Below are positions 8,327 through 18,550 of a DNA stretch of 64,000 nt, piece by piece. A program made the translations under genes and the position numbers. Source of the stretch: Idiomarina piscisalsi (lineage in GTDB: Bacteria > Pseudomonadota > Gammaproteobacteria > Enterobacterales > Alteromonadaceae); the NCBI RefSeq assembly GCF_003987095.1, contig NZ_PIQA01000004.1, positions 239,496-303,495 on the forward strand, given 5' to 3'. The notes beneath the pieces were generated by a model. That model was not told where the DNA came from, did not search any database, and was given only the letters and a program-made list of their open reading frames with translations. Positions within the stretch are counted from its first letter, which is position 1. Every line of letters begins with the position of its first letter.

Positions 8327-8935
8327 GTGAGTCAACTTAATACGTTTCAACGTATTCGCGAGCTGCCTCGTGATCAGCAAATTGTTCTGGCGCTTTATTT
8401 GTGCGAGCGCATGGTGCCCAACTATGACTTTTTCCACCACCTCACAGGCTTTGGTGACAGTAAACCGCTGCACGGATCGCTCAATGCGTGTTGGGACTGG
8501 GTAGTAAACCCGAAAAAAACCAAAGTGAACTTTGCCCGTTGGCAGGAAAAGGTCGACGAACAAACCCCGAGTGAGCATGGGCATGACATGTTGGGCGTGT
8601 ACCCAGCGATGGACGCCTGTACGGCAATAAGCACATTACTTCAGGGCTTGCTGGACGATAACGCCGCCAACTTGCTGGACGTTGCAAAAATATCCCAGGC
8701 GAGCGTGGCGAAATTTATCGAGCTGAACGACGCAGAAGATATTGGCACTGAGCATTTAAAAGAGCACGTCGATAACCACGAGCTGATGGAGTACGAAATT
8801 GCCATTCAGCAGGCCATGCTCAATTTTCTGGAGCAACAGCCTGCAGTAAATAGCGCGCTAGTGAAACAACTGAAAATGATGCTCAGTGACGAGGGCGTGT
8901 CTAATCTTGGTCTTGCTTTGGACGCTGAAGAATAG
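8327..8935 (+). CDS. yjaG: YjaG-family protein (DUF416)
   Basis: A 202-residue soluble, mostly helical protein matching the YjaG/DUF416 family: RIRELPRDQQIVLALYLCER near the start, LTGFGD, and the central DMLGVYPAMDACTAIS segment. Function is unknown in any organism I can name. The start is GTG at 8327. The 3' end overlaps the convergent yhhL-like gene by 35 bases. Confidence 0.85.
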   Translation: MSQLNTFQRIRELPRDQQIVLALYLCERMVPNYDFFHHLTGFGDSKPLHGSLNACWDWVVNPKKTKVNFARWQEKVDEQTPSEHGHDMLGVYPAMDACTAISTLLQGLLDDNAANLLDVAKISQASVAKFIELNDAEDIGTEHLKEHVDNHELMEYEIAIQQAMLNFLEQQPAVNSALVKQLKMMLSDEGVSNLGLALDAEE

Positions 8936-9185
8936 ACAACCAGGCGAAAATACCAAACGCAAGAATTTGCCAGCTGTCGCCTTTTTTCCACGGTAAATGC
9001 TGCTTCATAGTGCCAATGAATACTCCCAGAAGCAGCAAGTGCATAATCACCAGAACCGCCAGCAACACACTTAAAAGACCTATGGACTGACTACTCAGCT
9101 CACCAGTAGCGCCGCCTAAAATAGCAAACAAGCCTAGCCAAATTACGGCAAACACGACTTTGCCGGCAATAATGATAACTTTCAT
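8901..9185 (-). CDS. yhhL: YhhL-like small membrane protein (DUF1145)
   Basis: A 94-residue protein with three hydrophobic segments, beginning MKVIIIAGKVVFAVIWLG and ending WLSILQRPKQDQD, as in the DUF1145/YhhL family. I chose the ATG at 9185 because it overlaps the rsmD stop as ATGA; a longer frame from 9251 lies wholly inside rsmD. The arrangement rsmD-yhhL beside ftsY matches E. coli. Function unknown. Confidence 0.8.
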   Translation of the reverse strand: MKVIIIAGKVVFAVIWLGLFAILGGATGELSSQSIGLLSVLLAVLVIMHLLLLGVFIGTMKQHLPWKKGDSWQILAFGIFAWLSILQRPKQDQD

Positions 9186-9778
9186 GTAATGTCCTTTGTC
9201 AGTAAACGAAAACACACTTGCCCATGTGTCTTCTCTTTTAAAAGCTGCCAACCTGCGGGCAATGCCAATTCATAGTCTTTTTCAGTTTCCAAATACACCT
9301 GATTGTCGGGTGCCAACCATGAATGCTCATTGAGCAGAGTTATAGCTGACGTAGCGAGCCCCTGACGAAATGGTGGATCAATAAACACAATGTCATAGCG
9401 GCTGTCGCTGGGCTTTTTCAGCCAATCGAGAGCATTCGCAGTAACGACTTCCATACCCTTAGTGTGCAACAGTGACGTATTGTCCTGTAATTGTTTGCTG
9501 ACTTTATTCTCAGCCTCGATAAGCGTGACTTGAGCCGACCCCCGTGACGCTGCTTCAAACCCTAAGCTGCCACTGCCGGCAAATAAATCCAACACCTTAG
9601 CGTCGACAATATCCCACTGCAGCCAGTTAAACAGGGTTTCACGCACACGGTCCGTGGTCGGCCTTAGCCCGGGACTGTCGGCTATGGGCAAGCGTCGGCC
9701 GCGCCATTGTCCGCCGATAATGCGGTAGTCGCCGGTTGTTTGAGAAGGGCGGGTCTTTCCTGCACGCTTTCTGGCCAC
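9182..9778 (-). CDS. rsmD: 16S rRNA (guanine966-N2)-methyltransferase
   Basis: A 198-residue SAM-dependent methyltransferase acting on G966 of 16S rRNA in the 30S subunit. Visible are YRIIGGQWRGRRL, RPTTDRVRETLFNWL, SAM motif I in DLFAGSGSLGFEA (about residues 65-77) and the catalytic motif DPPF in FIDPPFRQG. It is divergent from ftsY and translationally coupled to yhhL by an ATGA overlap. Confidence 0.95.
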   Translation of the reverse strand: MARKRAGKTRPSQTTGDYRIIGGQWRGRRLPIADSPGLRPTTDRVRETLFNWLQWDIVDAKVLDLFAGSGSLGFEAASRGSAQVTLIEAENKVSKQLQDNTSLLHTKGMEVVTANALDWLKKPSDSRYDIVFIDPPFRQGLATSAITLLNEHSWLAPDNQVYLETEKDYELALPAGWQLLKEKTHGQVCFRLLTKDIT

Positions 9779-9879
9779 AATGAGTTCCTTTATTCAGACC
9801 GTCGTCAGTTTCTAAACAGCATGGTAAACTAAAGCCATAAGTTTAACGATTCCTGCGTGTCAGTTCCAAGGAAACCTAT

Positions 9880-11079
9880 ATGTCGATGTTTTCGCTGTTT
9901 AAAAAGAAGCGTGATAAAAAAGAGTCTGAAGAAGAAAAGGTACAAGACGAAGCCGTTGTTGACGAGCAAGAGTCGTCTGACGGTGAGCAGCAAGCCGAGC
10001 CGGAAGCGTCCGATGAAGCGCAGCAAACAGAGGTAGAGCCTGAGAAAGAGCCAGCAAAAGAAGAGCGGAAGGAAGCCGAGACTCCGAAAGCGGAGCCTGT
10101 CGACACAAAAACTCAGGAAAAAGGTGAGAAGAAAGGCTTTTGGGCGCGCTTAACGCAAGGGCTTCGTAAAACATCTGGTTCCATTGGTTCTGGCCTTATC
10201 GGCGTATTTCGCGGTAAGAAAATCGATGATGATTTGTTCGAAGAGCTCGAAACCCAGCTGCTGATGGCTGACTTAGGTGTTGCAACCACAACGAAAATCA
10301 TCGACAACCTGACACAGCAAGCGGACCGCAAACAACTGAAAGACGCTGAAGCACTTTACGAATTGCTGCAAGAACAGCTAGCTGACATTTTAAAGCCTGT
10401 CGACAGACCACTAGAGATTCCGAAATCTGACTCGCCATACGTTATTCTCATGACGGGTGTAAACGGCGTGGGTAAAACCACTACCATCGGTAAGTTAGCA
10501 AAACAATTCAAAGCCGAAGGTAAGTCAGTCATGCTGGCAGCCGGCGATACTTTCAGGGCCGCTGCGGTCGAACAGTTGCAAGTATGGGGCGAGCGCAATG
10601 ATATACCTGTTATTGCTCAGCATACCGGCGCGGACAGCGCCTCTGTTTTGTATGACGCTTTAGAAGCCGCGAAAGCTCGGGGCACCGACGTGCTTATTGC
10701 AGATACGGCAGGGCGTTTGCAGAACAAAGCAAACTTAATGGAAGAACTTAAAAAGTTAGTTCGAGTGATGAAAAAGCTCGACCCGGAAGCTCCACATGAA
10801 GTTATGCTGACACTGGACGCAGGCACGGGACAAAACGCCATTAGCCAGGCCAAGTTGTTTACCGAAGCGGTAGGAGTGTCCGGCATTGTCATGACCAAAC
10901 TCGACGGTACCGCCAAAGGCGGTGTTATATTCGCCGTTGCTGATCAGTTTGCCATTCCAATTCGCTATATTGGTGTCGGCGAAAGTTTGGAAGATTTACG
11001 CCCATTTGTAGCGAAGGACTTTATTGCGGCGTTATTTGACCGTAATGTAGAAGCATCAGAAACCACAACGGCGAACTAA
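9880..11079 (+). CDS. ftsY: Signal recognition particle receptor FtsY
   Basis: GTPase docking SRP-ribosome complexes to the membrane. It has 399 residues: a highly acidic A domain (about 1-85, rich in Glu and Lys), then the NG domain with the P-loop GVNGVGKTTT (about 193-202), DTFRAAAVEQL, DTAGRLQN and TKLDGTAKGG. It heads ftsY-ftsE-ftsX, one base before ftsE. Confidence 0.97.
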   Translation: MSMFSLFKKKRDKKESEEEKVQDEAVVDEQESSDGEQQAEPEASDEAQQTEVEPEKEPAKEERKEAETPKAEPVDTKTQEKGEKKGFWARLTQGLRKTSGSIGSGLIGVFRGKKIDDDLFEELETQLLMADLGVATTTKIIDNLTQQADRKQLKDAEALYELLQEQLADILKPVDRPLEIPKSDSPYVILMTGVNGVGKTTTIGKLAKQFKAEGKSVMLAAGDTFRAAAVEQLQVWGERNDIPVIAQHTGADSASVLYDALEAAKARGTDVLIADTAGRLQNKANLMEELKKLVRVMKKLDPEAPHEVMLTLDAGTGQNAISQAKLFTEAVGVSGIVMTKLDGTAKGGVIFAVADQFAIPIRYIGVGESLEDLRPFVAKDFIAALFDRNVEASETTTAN

Positions 11080-11080
11080 C

Positions 11081-11758
11081 ATGATCCGCTTTGAGCAAGT
11101 CAGTAAAACGTACCCGGGAGGTCATCAGGCACTGAGCCATGTTGACTTCCACGTAAAGCCCGGAGAAATGGCTTTTTTAACCGGCCACTCGGGGGCGGGG
11201 AAAAGTACGTTACTGAAGCTCATTAGTTTGATGGAACGACCGACAGCGGGTCGCGTGCTTATTAACGGGCATGACTTACGAAAAATTAAGCCGTCACAGG
11301 TGCCTTATGTGCGCCGGGACATTGGCATGATTTTTCAGGACCATCGTCTGTTAATGGACAAAACGGTTTTCGATAATGTTGCCTTACCGCTTATTATTGA
11401 AGGCTATAGCGTTCAGGAAGCGCGCAAGCGGGTACTGGCAGCACTGGAAAAAGTTGGTTTAGCCGACAAAGTGAAGCATTACCCACAAATGCTATCCGGC
11501 GGCGAACAGCAACGCGTTGGAATTGCCCGCGCCATTGTCACGAAGCCACCATTGCTACTTGCCGATGAGCCCACCGGTAACCTCGACCCTAAGCTATCGA
11601 TGGAAATTATCCGCTTGTTTGAGGAATTCAATAAAGTGGGGGTTGCGGTGCTTATAGCAACGCACGACTTAGGCCTCATTGCGCGACTGCGTTACAGAAC
11701 GCTGACATTGAAAGACGGACGCATGATAAACGACGGTTTGGAGGATAACGAGCTATGA
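11081..11758 (+). CDS. ftsE: Cell division ATP-binding protein FtsE
   Basis: ABC-type ATPase of the FtsEX complex, which controls periplasmic amidase activation at the septum. It has 225 residues with Walker [10 protein letters not shown], signature LSGGEQQR and Walker [12 protein letters not shown]. It overlaps ftsX by 4 bases. Its periplasmic effector EnvC is encoded at 14718-15866, so both ends of this pathway lie in the window. Confidence 0.97.
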   Translation: MIRFEQVSKTYPGGHQALSHVDFHVKPGEMAFLTGHSGAGKSTLLKLISLMERPTAGRVLINGHDLRKIKPSQVPYVRRDIGMIFQDHRLLMDKTVFDNVALPLIIEGYSVQEARKRVLAALEKVGLADKVKHYPQMLSGGEQQRVGIARAIVTKPPLLLADEPTGNLDPKLSMEIIRLFEEFNKVGVAVLIATHDLGLIARLRYRTLTLKDGRMINDGLEDNEL

Positions 11759-12744
11759 GTTTGTTATTTCGCAACCGCAGCGTTGAAAAAGGAGCGAGTA
11801 ATCGCGGACGTTTACCTTGGTGGCGGCGCGCCGTTATGGTGCCGGTACATCATGTTCAACAAGCAGTTGCCAGCCTCGGTGAGATGTGGCGTAACCCTTT
11901 CGCGTCGTTGATGACTATGGCCGTGTTGGGCCTAAGCTTAACGCTGCCGTCGTCGCTGTATGTGTTGGTCAAAAACACCAGTAGTATTACTGACAGTTGG
12001 CAGCAAGCGTCCGAAATTACGCTGTTTTTGAAAAAAGAGCTAAAAACCTCGGAAATTGAAACTTTCAAAACTCAGACGAGCCTGTCTGATAACGTCGAAT
12101 CGGTACGCTGGGTACCCAAGGACGAAGGGCTGGAGCAGTTTAAAGAGCAGTCCGGCTTTGGCGAAACGCTCGATTACCTGTCGAATAACCCGTTGCCCGA
12201 TGTGTTGGTCGTGATACCGGCCGAAAACTACCGAGCCGCTGAGCAGGCCGAGGCGTTATTACTGGAGTTCCAGAATAAGCGTGAAGTAGCGCATGCCAAA
12301 CTGGATATTGAATGGCTCAACCGGTTACAGGCAATACTCGACTTAATTGAAGACACCTTAGGTGCGTTGGCCTTAGTGCTGTGTTTATCAGTGGTTCTGA
12401 TAGTTGGTAACACCATTCGTTTGAACATACTCTCGAAGCGCGATGAAATTGTCATTATGAAATTGGTGGGTGCCACTAATGCGTTTATTCAACGTCCATT
12501 TTTGTATACCGGTGCCTGGTACGGCTTTATAGGTGGTATTTTCGCCTGGGTCGTGACGCTTTTATTGATCTGGTGGATTGAAAGTGCCGTATTAACTGTT
12601 ACAAACTTATACGATAGTCAGTTTCAGTTAGACGGTCTGACATTCGGCGAATTAATCGCCATCTGGGTTATTGCAATTGGGTTGGGTCTGACAGGTTCTT
12701 ACTTAGCTGTAAGACGTCATATACAAAGTATCGAACCAGAATAA
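11755..12744 (+). CDS. ftsX: Cell division membrane protein FtsX
   Basis: Permease-like partner of FtsE, 329 residues. A basic cytoplasmic tail precedes the first membrane segment (about residues 53-75), a large periplasmic loop follows (about 75-200) that binds EnvC in E. coli, and three more membrane segments fill the C-terminal third, with the conserved IVIMKLVGATNAFI between them. Start overlaps ftsE (ATGA). Confidence 0.95.
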   Translation: MSLLFRNRSVEKGASNRGRLPWWRRAVMVPVHHVQQAVASLGEMWRNPFASLMTMAVLGLSLTLPSSLYVLVKNTSSITDSWQQASEITLFLKKELKTSEIETFKTQTSLSDNVESVRWVPKDEGLEQFKEQSGFGETLDYLSNNPLPDVLVVIPAENYRAAEQAEALLLEFQNKREVAHAKLDIEWLNRLQAILDLIEDTLGALALVLCLSVVLIVGNTIRLNILSKRDEIVIMKLVGATNAFIQRPFLYTGAWYGFIGGIFAWVVTLLLIWWIESAVLTVTNLYDSQFQLDGLTFGELIAIWVIAIGLGLTGSYLAVRRHIQSIEPE

Positions 12745-12887
12745 ATTAGAGTTGCGAAAGCCATAGTCTTAGTTATACTAATTTGTCCGATCGCCAATGA
12801 TCTGAACGGAACTTTTAGACCTAAAAACGGTCTTAGACACTGACGGTTAAGCGGTATTTTGTCGGTATTTTTACTAGAGGTTGTTAA

Positions 12888-13748
12888 ATGAGCACTGAAT
12901 TAAGCACCATGGCATTATCGGTTCCCCAAGGGGGAGGACTCGACGGTTATATTCAGTCAGTCAACCGTATTCCTATGCTAAGCGCTGAAAAAGAGAAAGA
13001 CTTAGCAACTCGACTGTATGAAGAAGGTGATTTAGATGCAGCGCGTGAGCTTATCATGTCACACCTGCGCTTTGTTGTGCATGTCGCCCGTAGCTATTCT
13101 GGATACGGTCTTCCACAAGCCGACTTAATTCAGGAAGGTAACATTGGCTTAATGAAAGCCGTGAAGCGTTTCAACCCGTCTGTCGGTGTTCGTCTGGTTT
13201 CTTTTGCCGTTCACTGGATTAAAGCAGAAATTCATGAATATGTACTGCGTAACTGGCGTGTTGTAAAAGTTGCGACCACCAAAGCTCAGCGCAAATTATT
13301 CTTCAACCTGCGCAAAATGAAAAAGCGTTTAGGTTGGTTCAGCCAGAAAGAAGTTGAAACTGTTGCTGAAGAGTTAGGCGTCAGCACCAAAGAAGTGCTG
13401 GAAATGGAAGCGCGTATGAGCGCCCATGACCAGGCTTTCGAGCTAAGCTCAGATGACGACGACTCAAAAGAAGGCAGCACATACTCTCCAGCCATGTATC
13501 TGGAAGATAAGCGTTCAGACTTAGCCGCTGAAATTGAGGCCGAAGACTACGAGTCTCATAACCAACAGAAACTGCTGACAGCAATGAGTGAGCTTGACGA
13601 ACGTAGTCAGGATATTGTGCAGTCACGTTGGTTGTCTGAAGATAAAACCACATTACATGACCTTGCCGCGAAGTATGAAGTCTCTGCCGAGCGCGTTCGC
13701 CAGTTAGAGCAGAACGCCATGAAAAAACTTCGCGTCGCTATGAGCTAA
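12888..13748 (+). CDS. rpoH: RNA polymerase heat-shock sigma factor RpoH (sigma-32)
   Basis: A 286-residue sigma-70 family factor directing heat-shock transcription. Region 2 ([13 protein letters not shown] to [18 protein letters not shown]), the RpoH box around [10 protein letters not shown] (about residues 131-140) and region 4 with a helix-turn-helix near the end ([20 protein letters not shown]) are clear. AGAGG precedes the ATG. It lies 143 bases after ftsX, where a short AGACC/GGTCT hairpin (about 12816-12835) is seen; regulation by that hairpin is not established. Confidence 0.97.
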   Translation: MSTELSTMALSVPQGGGLDGYIQSVNRIPMLSAEKEKDLATRLYEEGDLDAARELIMSHLRFVVHVARSYSGYGLPQADLIQEGNIGLMKAVKRFNPSVGVRLVSFAVHWIKAEIHEYVLRNWRVVKVATTKAQRKLFFNLRKMKKRLGWFSQKEVETVAEELGVSTKEVLEMEARMSAHDQAFELSSDDDDSKEGSTYSPAMYLEDKRSDLAAEIEAEDYESHNQQKLLTAMSELDERSQDIVQSRWLSEDKTTLHDLAAKYEVSAERVRQLEQNAMKKLRVAMS

Positions 13749-14006
13749 ATGCAGTGCCGCGTTGGTTGCGGCGCTTGCTGCATAGCTCCTTCCATTAGTT
13801 CTCCTATCCCCGGTATGCCAAATGGCAAACCTGCCGGGGTTCGTTGTGTTCAACTTGATGACAATAATTTGTGCCGGCTATTTGGCAAACCAGAGCGTCC
13901 AGATGTCTGTGAAGCTTTTACGGCGGACTACGATATTTGCAAAGATACCCGAGAAGAAGCGCTTATTTTGCTGACGTCACTGGAAGAAGCGACATCGAAC
14001 GATTAG
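13749..14006 (+). CDS. YkgJ-family cysteine cluster protein
   Basis: An 85-residue protein with the YkgJ-type metal-binding pattern: CRVGCGACC at the N-terminus, then cysteines in RCVQL, NLCRLFG, VCEAF and YDICKD (eight or more in all). Members are annotated as zinc- or iron-chelating proteins of unknown role. The ATG begins immediately after the rpoH stop, so it is probably coupled to rpoH. The 3' end overlaps the convergent yibQ by 44 bases. Confidence 0.85.
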   Translation: MQCRVGCGACCIAPSISSPIPGMPNGKPAGVRCVQLDDNNLCRLFGKPERPDVCEAFTADYDICKDTREEALILLTSLEEATSND

Positions 14007-14718
14007 GTGCAACAGTAAGCTCTGATGCGAAAACCAGCTCTATACCTTGTTCTTCTAACTGGGGTAAATTTTGTTTAAGGAACTCTAACGTCTCTGGGTA
14101 AGGGTGCCCAATACCAACAGCAGAACCGTGCTTCCTGGCATGCCGTAACAAAGTTTTGAATTGTTGGGCGAGATAAGCTTTGTCGGTTTCGTTATCAAGA
14201 AATACATGGCGTCGACTCGACTTAACACCGACCGATTTGGCGGTGTCTTCTGCCACACTAAACTCTGAGGTGCGGCTGTCCAAAAAGAACAGCTGTCGAG
14301 AGGACAGGGTTTCCATTACTGCGTGCATAGGTACGGGTAACTGCGTTAGCTTGCTGCCCATGTGGTTATTTACACCTGCAACGTACGGAATAGACTCCAG
14401 GGCATCGGTTAATTGCAGTTTTATCTGTTGTGCGCTCATAGTTGAGGTAATTTCACCCGGCCCGGACCAGATGTTGTCGACCGCTTCCATTGGCATGTGC
14501 AGTAAAATTTGTTTTTGCTGATGATGCGCCCGCAGCGCAAATGAACGGGCGTAAGGCGTATAAGGTAGTACGGCAAAGGACACCTTACCCGGCAGTAGCG
14601 CCGCTTCCAGGTGACTTCGGTGATTCCCTATATCATCTATGACAATAGCAATTTTCGCAGCCTGTGCGCTGCTGCAAGTCAGAAGTGCCAGTGCGATTAT
14701 CACATGTAAGAGTTTCAT
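13963..14718 (-). CDS. yibQ: Divergent polysaccharide deacetylase family protein (YibQ)
   Basis: A 251-residue exported protein with a signal peptide ([20 protein letters not shown]). It matches the divergent polysaccharide deacetylase family (DUF610): IAIVIDDIGN, a QILLHMPME strand, GVNNHMGSKLT and IGIGHPYPET-like GIGHPYPET near the C-terminus. A NodB-fold carbohydrate role is likely but the substrate is unknown. It overlaps envC by one base (ATGA-type), the usual envC-yibQ pairing. Confidence 0.9.
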   Translation of the reverse strand: MKLLHVIIALALLTCSSAQAAKIAIVIDDIGNHRSHLEAALLPGKVSFAVLPYTPYARSFALRAHHQQKQILLHMPMEAVDNIWSGPGEITSTMSAQQIKLQLTDALESIPYVAGVNNHMGSKLTQLPVPMHAVMETLSSRQLFFLDSRTSEFSVAEDTAKSVGVKSSRRHVFLDNETDKAYLAQQFKTLLRHARKHGSAVGIGHPYPETLEFLKQNLPQLEEQGIELVFASELTVAPNRSMSLLPVTSAK

Positions 14719-15866
14719 TAACGTATCCAGTGACTTGGGTTTTGCGGTCTGCCCTGATGACGAATTTCAAAGTACAAAGAGGCTTTGTCGCGAGAGCCGG
14801 ATTGACCCATAAGCGCTATCTCTTCGTCTTTTTTGACTTTCTCACCAACGGTTCTAAGCAATGCCTGATTATGTCCGTATAAGCTCATGTAGTTTTCACC
14901 ATGGTCAACTACAATGACTAAACCAAAACCGCGTAACCAGTCCGCATAAACAATGCGGCCATCGGCAATAGAGCGTACTTCCTGTCCGTTACTGCCTTCT
15001 ATCAATACGCCTTTCCATTCAACCGGGCCTTCGCGGCGCTGGCCAAAAACGCGACGGACTGTACCGTCACTGGGCCATTTTAACTGTGACTTGATGGGCT
15101 TTAAACCGACTAAGCGAACATCGCCCTGACGCTTAAGAGCCGCCTCAATGGCGGCCAGAACCTGTTCTAACTGAGCGCGGCTTTGCTCTAGCTGCTTTAT
15201 TTTAGCTTTGTCACTACGCTGCTCGGCTTGCAGTTTCGCTAAGGTGTCTTCCTGTTCTCGTTGCTGACTCTCCAGCTGTTGTTTTTGCTCTGCCTGCTGT
15301 TCACGAAGTGAGACAACGTCAGCTCTTTTATCCGTCAGCTCCGCTGTTAATTGTTCAATATCGGCTTGAGTCTGTTTGATTTGCTCAATTTCTTCAACGC
15401 GAGCGTCATTCATGTACTGATAATAAGTGAGTAACCGCTCTAGCTCTGCGGGACTGCCCTGGTTAAGCAGCATTTTCAGGAAGCCATTATCGCCATTAAC
15501 GTAGGCAGAAACAATTTGTTCTTCAAGCAGGGCGAGTTGCTTTTGCTGCTCTGCCTGTAAGCGTTCCAGTTCTTGTTGTGCTTCTTCGATTTCTGAATTA
15601 ATACGACGAAGTTCTGTTGAGGTCTTTTGAATAGCACCCGCAATTTCAGCGGTTTTCAGCTCTAATCGCCGCAACTCGTTTTCAATATCAGACAGTTCTT
15701 CGTCACGGCTTTCAATAGCTTGCAGATGTTTATTTAACTCCGCATTTAACGCTTCAATTTCGGCCTGCGTAGCAGCTTTATCCTCTTCACTATAAGACTG
15801 TGCAAACGCCTGGCCAGAAAAGCTGAGCCAGGCGATTAACAGAATTAAAGCAAAGGCTTTTATCAT
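14718..15866 (-). CDS. envC: Murein hydrolase activator EnvC
   Basis: A 382-residue periplasmic protein with a signal peptide (about 1-22), a long coiled coil (about 25-255, rich in Glu, Gln and Leu) and a C-terminal LytM/M23 domain (about 270-380). The zinc-ligand HxxxD position appears replaced ([10 protein letters not shown]), the expected degeneration of an activator rather than an enzyme. In E. coli it is recruited by FtsEX and activates amidases AmiA/AmiB. The start overlaps the gpmI stop. Confidence 0.93.
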   Translation of the reverse strand: MIKAFALILLIAWLSFSGQAFAQSYSEEDKAATQAEIEALNAELNKHLQAIESRDEELSDIENELRRLELKTAEIAGAIQKTSTELRRINSEIEEAQQELERLQAEQQKQLALLEEQIVSAYVNGDNGFLKMLLNQGSPAELERLLTYYQYMNDARVEEIEQIKQTQADIEQLTAELTDKRADVVSLREQQAEQKQQLESQQREQEDTLAKLQAEQRSDKAKIKQLEQSRAQLEQVLAAIEAALKRQGDVRLVGLKPIKSQLKWPSDGTVRRVFGQRREGPVEWKGVLIEGSNGQEVRSIADGRIVYADWLRGFGLVIVVDHGENYMSLYGHNQALLRTVGEKVKKDEEIALMGQSGSRDKASLYFEIRHQGRPQNPSHWIR

Positions 15867-17398
15867 GACTGTTTCAGCGTCATTAAGGTTTGCCCGGTCA
15901 TTTCGTCAGGCTGCTCCATACCCATTAAGTGAAGAATGGTTGGTGCCACATCTGACAAGCGACCATCGCGTGCCTGTGCGTCACGGCCCACATAAATGAA
16001 AGGAACCAGCTCATTGGTGTGCGCGGTATGTGCCTGACCAGTTTCAGCGTCACTCATTTGTTCCGCATTGCCGTGGTCTGCGGTAATCAAACACTCTCCA
16101 CCAACCGCTTCCAGTGCTGAGACAACACGACCAACGCTGTGATCAACCGCTTCACAGGCTTTTACTGCCGCATCGAAGTCGCCGGTATGCCCTACCATAT
16201 CACCGTTCGGGTAGTTACAAATGATGACATCAAAGGCTTGCGACTCAATGGCGCCTACCAATTCATCGGTGAGTTGCTCAGAGTTCATTTCTGGCTGTAA
16301 GTCGTAGGTTTTGACCTTAGGCGACGGAATTAAGACACGCTTTTCACCTTCAAACTCTTCTTCGCGACCACCACTAAAGAAGAACGTCACGTGTGCGTAT
16401 TTTTCAGTTTCTGAAATGCGTAACTGGGTTTTGCCATGCTTGGATAGCCATTCACCCAGCACGTTATTGAGTTGCTCCGGTGGAAAAGCACATGAGGTTT
16501 TCAGGGTATCAGCATATTCCGTTAACATGACAAAGTCTGAGGTTTTCGCGCGAGGCCCGCGTTCGAAGCCGTCAAACTCATCGTTAATAAATGCTTGGGT
16601 CATTTCGCGTGCGCGGTCAGCACGGAAATTCATAAAGAAAACGGCATCGCCGTCTTTCACGGGCGCTGGTGCACCAATAATAACGGGCTTCACAAACTCG
16701 TCAGTTTCACCGCGCTCGTAGGCGTCTTCTAAAGCATCAGTTGCGTTCGGGCTGGTTACGCCGGATACGCCGTGATAAATCGCCTTGTAGGCCTCTTCAA
16801 TACGTTCCCAGCGCTTGTCTCTGTCCATGGCGTAGAAACGACCACTAAGCGTTGCAAAACGGCCTTTACCTAAACGTGCAAACAGCGCTTCAAAACGTTC
16901 TATTGACGCTTTTGCCGACTTCGGTGGCGTGTCGCGACCATCTAAAAACGCATGTACGTAAACTTCAGAAGCCCCTTGCTCGACTGCCATCTCTACCATC
17001 GCAATTAAGTGGTCTTCGTGGCTGTGTACGCCGCCCGGAGACAGCAGCCCCATAACGTGCACAGCGCCTGATGCGTCTTTTGCTTTTGCTAAAGCGTCAC
17101 ACAGCACTTGGTTTTTAAAGAAGCTGCGATCAGAAATAGCCTGGCTAATGCGGGTAAAGTCTTGATAAACAATTCGGCCAGCGCCTAAGTTGACGTGTCC
17201 GACTTCGGAGTTGCCCATTTGCCCATCGGGTAGTCCAACAGCACCGCCTGAGCCATCGACTAAGCAGTGTGGGTATTGCTCCCAAAGACGATCCATAACC
17301 GGCGTTTTTGCATTTGAAATGGCGTTGTCCGGCGCGTCTTCGCGGTATCCCCAACCGTCAAGAATCAATAGAACCAAAGGTTTAATCGTACGACTCAT
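15863..17398 (-). CDS. gpmI: 2,3-bisphosphoglycerate-independent phosphoglycerate mutase
   Basis: Manganese-dependent glycolytic and gluconeogenic mutase interconverting 3- and 2-phosphoglycerate, 511 residues as usual. Visible are [11 protein letters not shown] (metal ligand), the catalytic serine in [10 protein letters not shown] (about residue 64), [11 protein letters not shown], the [10 protein letters not shown] arginines and the C-terminal [11 protein letters not shown] and [10 protein letters not shown] ligands. It leads the gpmI-envC-yibQ operon, a common gammaproteobacterial arrangement. Confidence 0.97.
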   Translation of the reverse strand: MSRTIKPLVLLILDGWGYREDAPDNAISNAKTPVMDRLWEQYPHCLVDGSGGAVGLPDGQMGNSEVGHVNLGAGRIVYQDFTRISQAISDRSFFKNQVLCDALAKAKDASGAVHVMGLLSPGGVHSHEDHLIAMVEMAVEQGASEVYVHAFLDGRDTPPKSAKASIERFEALFARLGKGRFATLSGRFYAMDRDKRWERIEEAYKAIYHGVSGVTSPNATDALEDAYERGETDEFVKPVIIGAPAPVKDGDAVFFMNFRADRAREMTQAFINDEFDGFERGPRAKTSDFVMLTEYADTLKTSCAFPPEQLNNVLGEWLSKHGKTQLRISETEKYAHVTFFFSGGREEEFEGEKRVLIPSPKVKTYDLQPEMNSEQLTDELVGAIESQAFDVIICNYPNGDMVGHTGDFDAAVKACEAVDHSVGRVVSALEAVGGECLITADHGNAEQMSDAETGQAHTAHTNELVPFIYVGRDAQARDGRLSDVAPTILHLMGMEQPDEMTGQTLMTLKQS

Positions 17399-17563
17399 AA
17401 AGGGCCTCGTTATTTAACTAATGCGATGCGTTATTGCGAATTATTCTACTTTATTTCTGGCGCATCCGCATCCATTCAAGATTTTACTGGCAACTGAAAT
17501 TTGTACAGGTATACTCTTTGCCCGCGAGATTTTTCTGAAAACCCTCTGGTAGTGGTAGCTTAT

Positions 17564-17992
17564 ATGCAAGAACTGTTAGATTTCATTAGCCGAAACCCCA
17601 TGATGAGTGGCCTGTGGGTGGTGTTATTGGTTGCGCTTATTATTACTTATGTGCGTTCTGCCATGTCACCTATTAAGAGCCTACAGCCGCAAGAGGCAAC
17701 GGTTTGGGTTAACCGTGGCGATGGCATTTTTGTTGACATTCGTAACCAGGATGAATTCAAGAAAGGCCACATTCACGGCTCAAAGCACTTAAGCATGGAC
17801 AAAATTAAGCAAAAAAGCTTAACGTCTATTGAAAAGTTCAAAGACGCCCCCATTGTGTTAGTCTGTGCAACAGGAATGACGGCAAAAGCAGCCGCATCTC
17901 AGTTAACCGCTGAGGGCTTTAAGCAAGTGGCGGTATTACAAGGTGGCATGAACACCTGGCGTAATGAAAAACTGCCGGTTTCGCAGAAATAA
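17564..17992 (+). CDS. yibN: Membrane-anchored rhodanese-like protein YibN
   Basis: A 142-residue protein with one N-terminal membrane segment (about residues 14-33) and one rhodanese domain (about 45-140) holding the active-site cysteine in VLVCATGMTAKAA. The ATG at 17564 gives the usual YibN start, MQELLDFI; upstream in-frame extension to 17501 is not credible. Placement between gpmI and secB matches E. coli. Its physiological sulfur acceptor is unknown. Confidence 0.9.
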   Translation: MQELLDFISRNPMMSGLWVVLLVALIITYVRSAMSPIKSLQPQEATVWVNRGDGIFVDIRNQDEFKKGHIHGSKHLSMDKIKQKSLTSIEKFKDAPIVLVCATGMTAKAAASQLTAEGFKQVAVLQGGMNTWRNEKLPVSQK

Positions 17993-18034
17993 TAACAACG
18001 AATTGAAAACTCATAGTGAATAGGAAGTAAAATC

Positions 18035-18538
18035 ATGGCTGAAGAACAGCAAGCAAACGGCGCAGCAGCCGAAAACCAACAGCAGCAAGCACAATTTGCT
18101 ATCCAGCGTATTTATGCAAAAGACATTTCTTTTGAAACGCCAAATTCTCCAAATGTATTCCGCAAAGAGTGGAAACCAGACCTGAAACTGGACTTAAACG
18201 TTAAACACGAGAAAATTGAAGACGGCGTTTACGAAGTGGTACTGACGTTAACAGCAACCAACAAAGTTGAAGACGACGTTGCTTTCCTTTGTGAAGTGCA
18301 TCAGGCAGGTATCTTCTCAATTGGTGAAGAAGTTCAGGAAGGTCAACTGGCACACATGCTGGGTTCTTTCTGCCCGAACATTTTGTTCCCTTATGCACGT
18401 GAGTGCGTAGCGAGCTTGGTGAACCGTGCAACTTTCCCTCAGTTGAACTTAGCACCAGTTAACTTTGACGCTATCTTTGCACGTCACATGCAGCAGCAAG
18501 CAGAGCAAGCTCAGGGTCAACAGACTGCTGACGCTTAA
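18035..18538 (+). CDS. secB: Protein-export chaperone SecB
   Basis: A 167-residue cytosolic chaperone that keeps preproteins unfolded and delivers them to SecA. The conserved [17 protein letters not shown] segment, the [11 protein letters not shown] strand and the [16 protein letters not shown] [13 protein letters not shown] are clear. The N- and C-terminal tails are Gln/Ala-rich. AGGAAG precedes the ATG. Confidence 0.97.
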   Translation: MAEEQQANGAAAENQQQQAQFAIQRIYAKDISFETPNSPNVFRKEWKPDLKLDLNVKHEKIEDGVYEVVLTLTATNKVEDDVAFLCEVHQAGIFSIGEEVQEGQLAHMLGSFCPNILFPYARECVASLVNRATFPQLNLAPVNFDAIFARHMQQQAEQAQGQQTADA

Positions 18539-18550
18539 GCGAACGCTATA

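Noticed and set aside
8105..8584. A 159-codon minus-strand frame across the VOC and yjaG genes
   Set aside because: It runs antisense through two recognisable genes and has no supporting motif.
16311..16721. A 136-codon plus-strand frame inside gpmI
   Set aside because: Entirely antisense to a full-length conserved gene; codon shadow.
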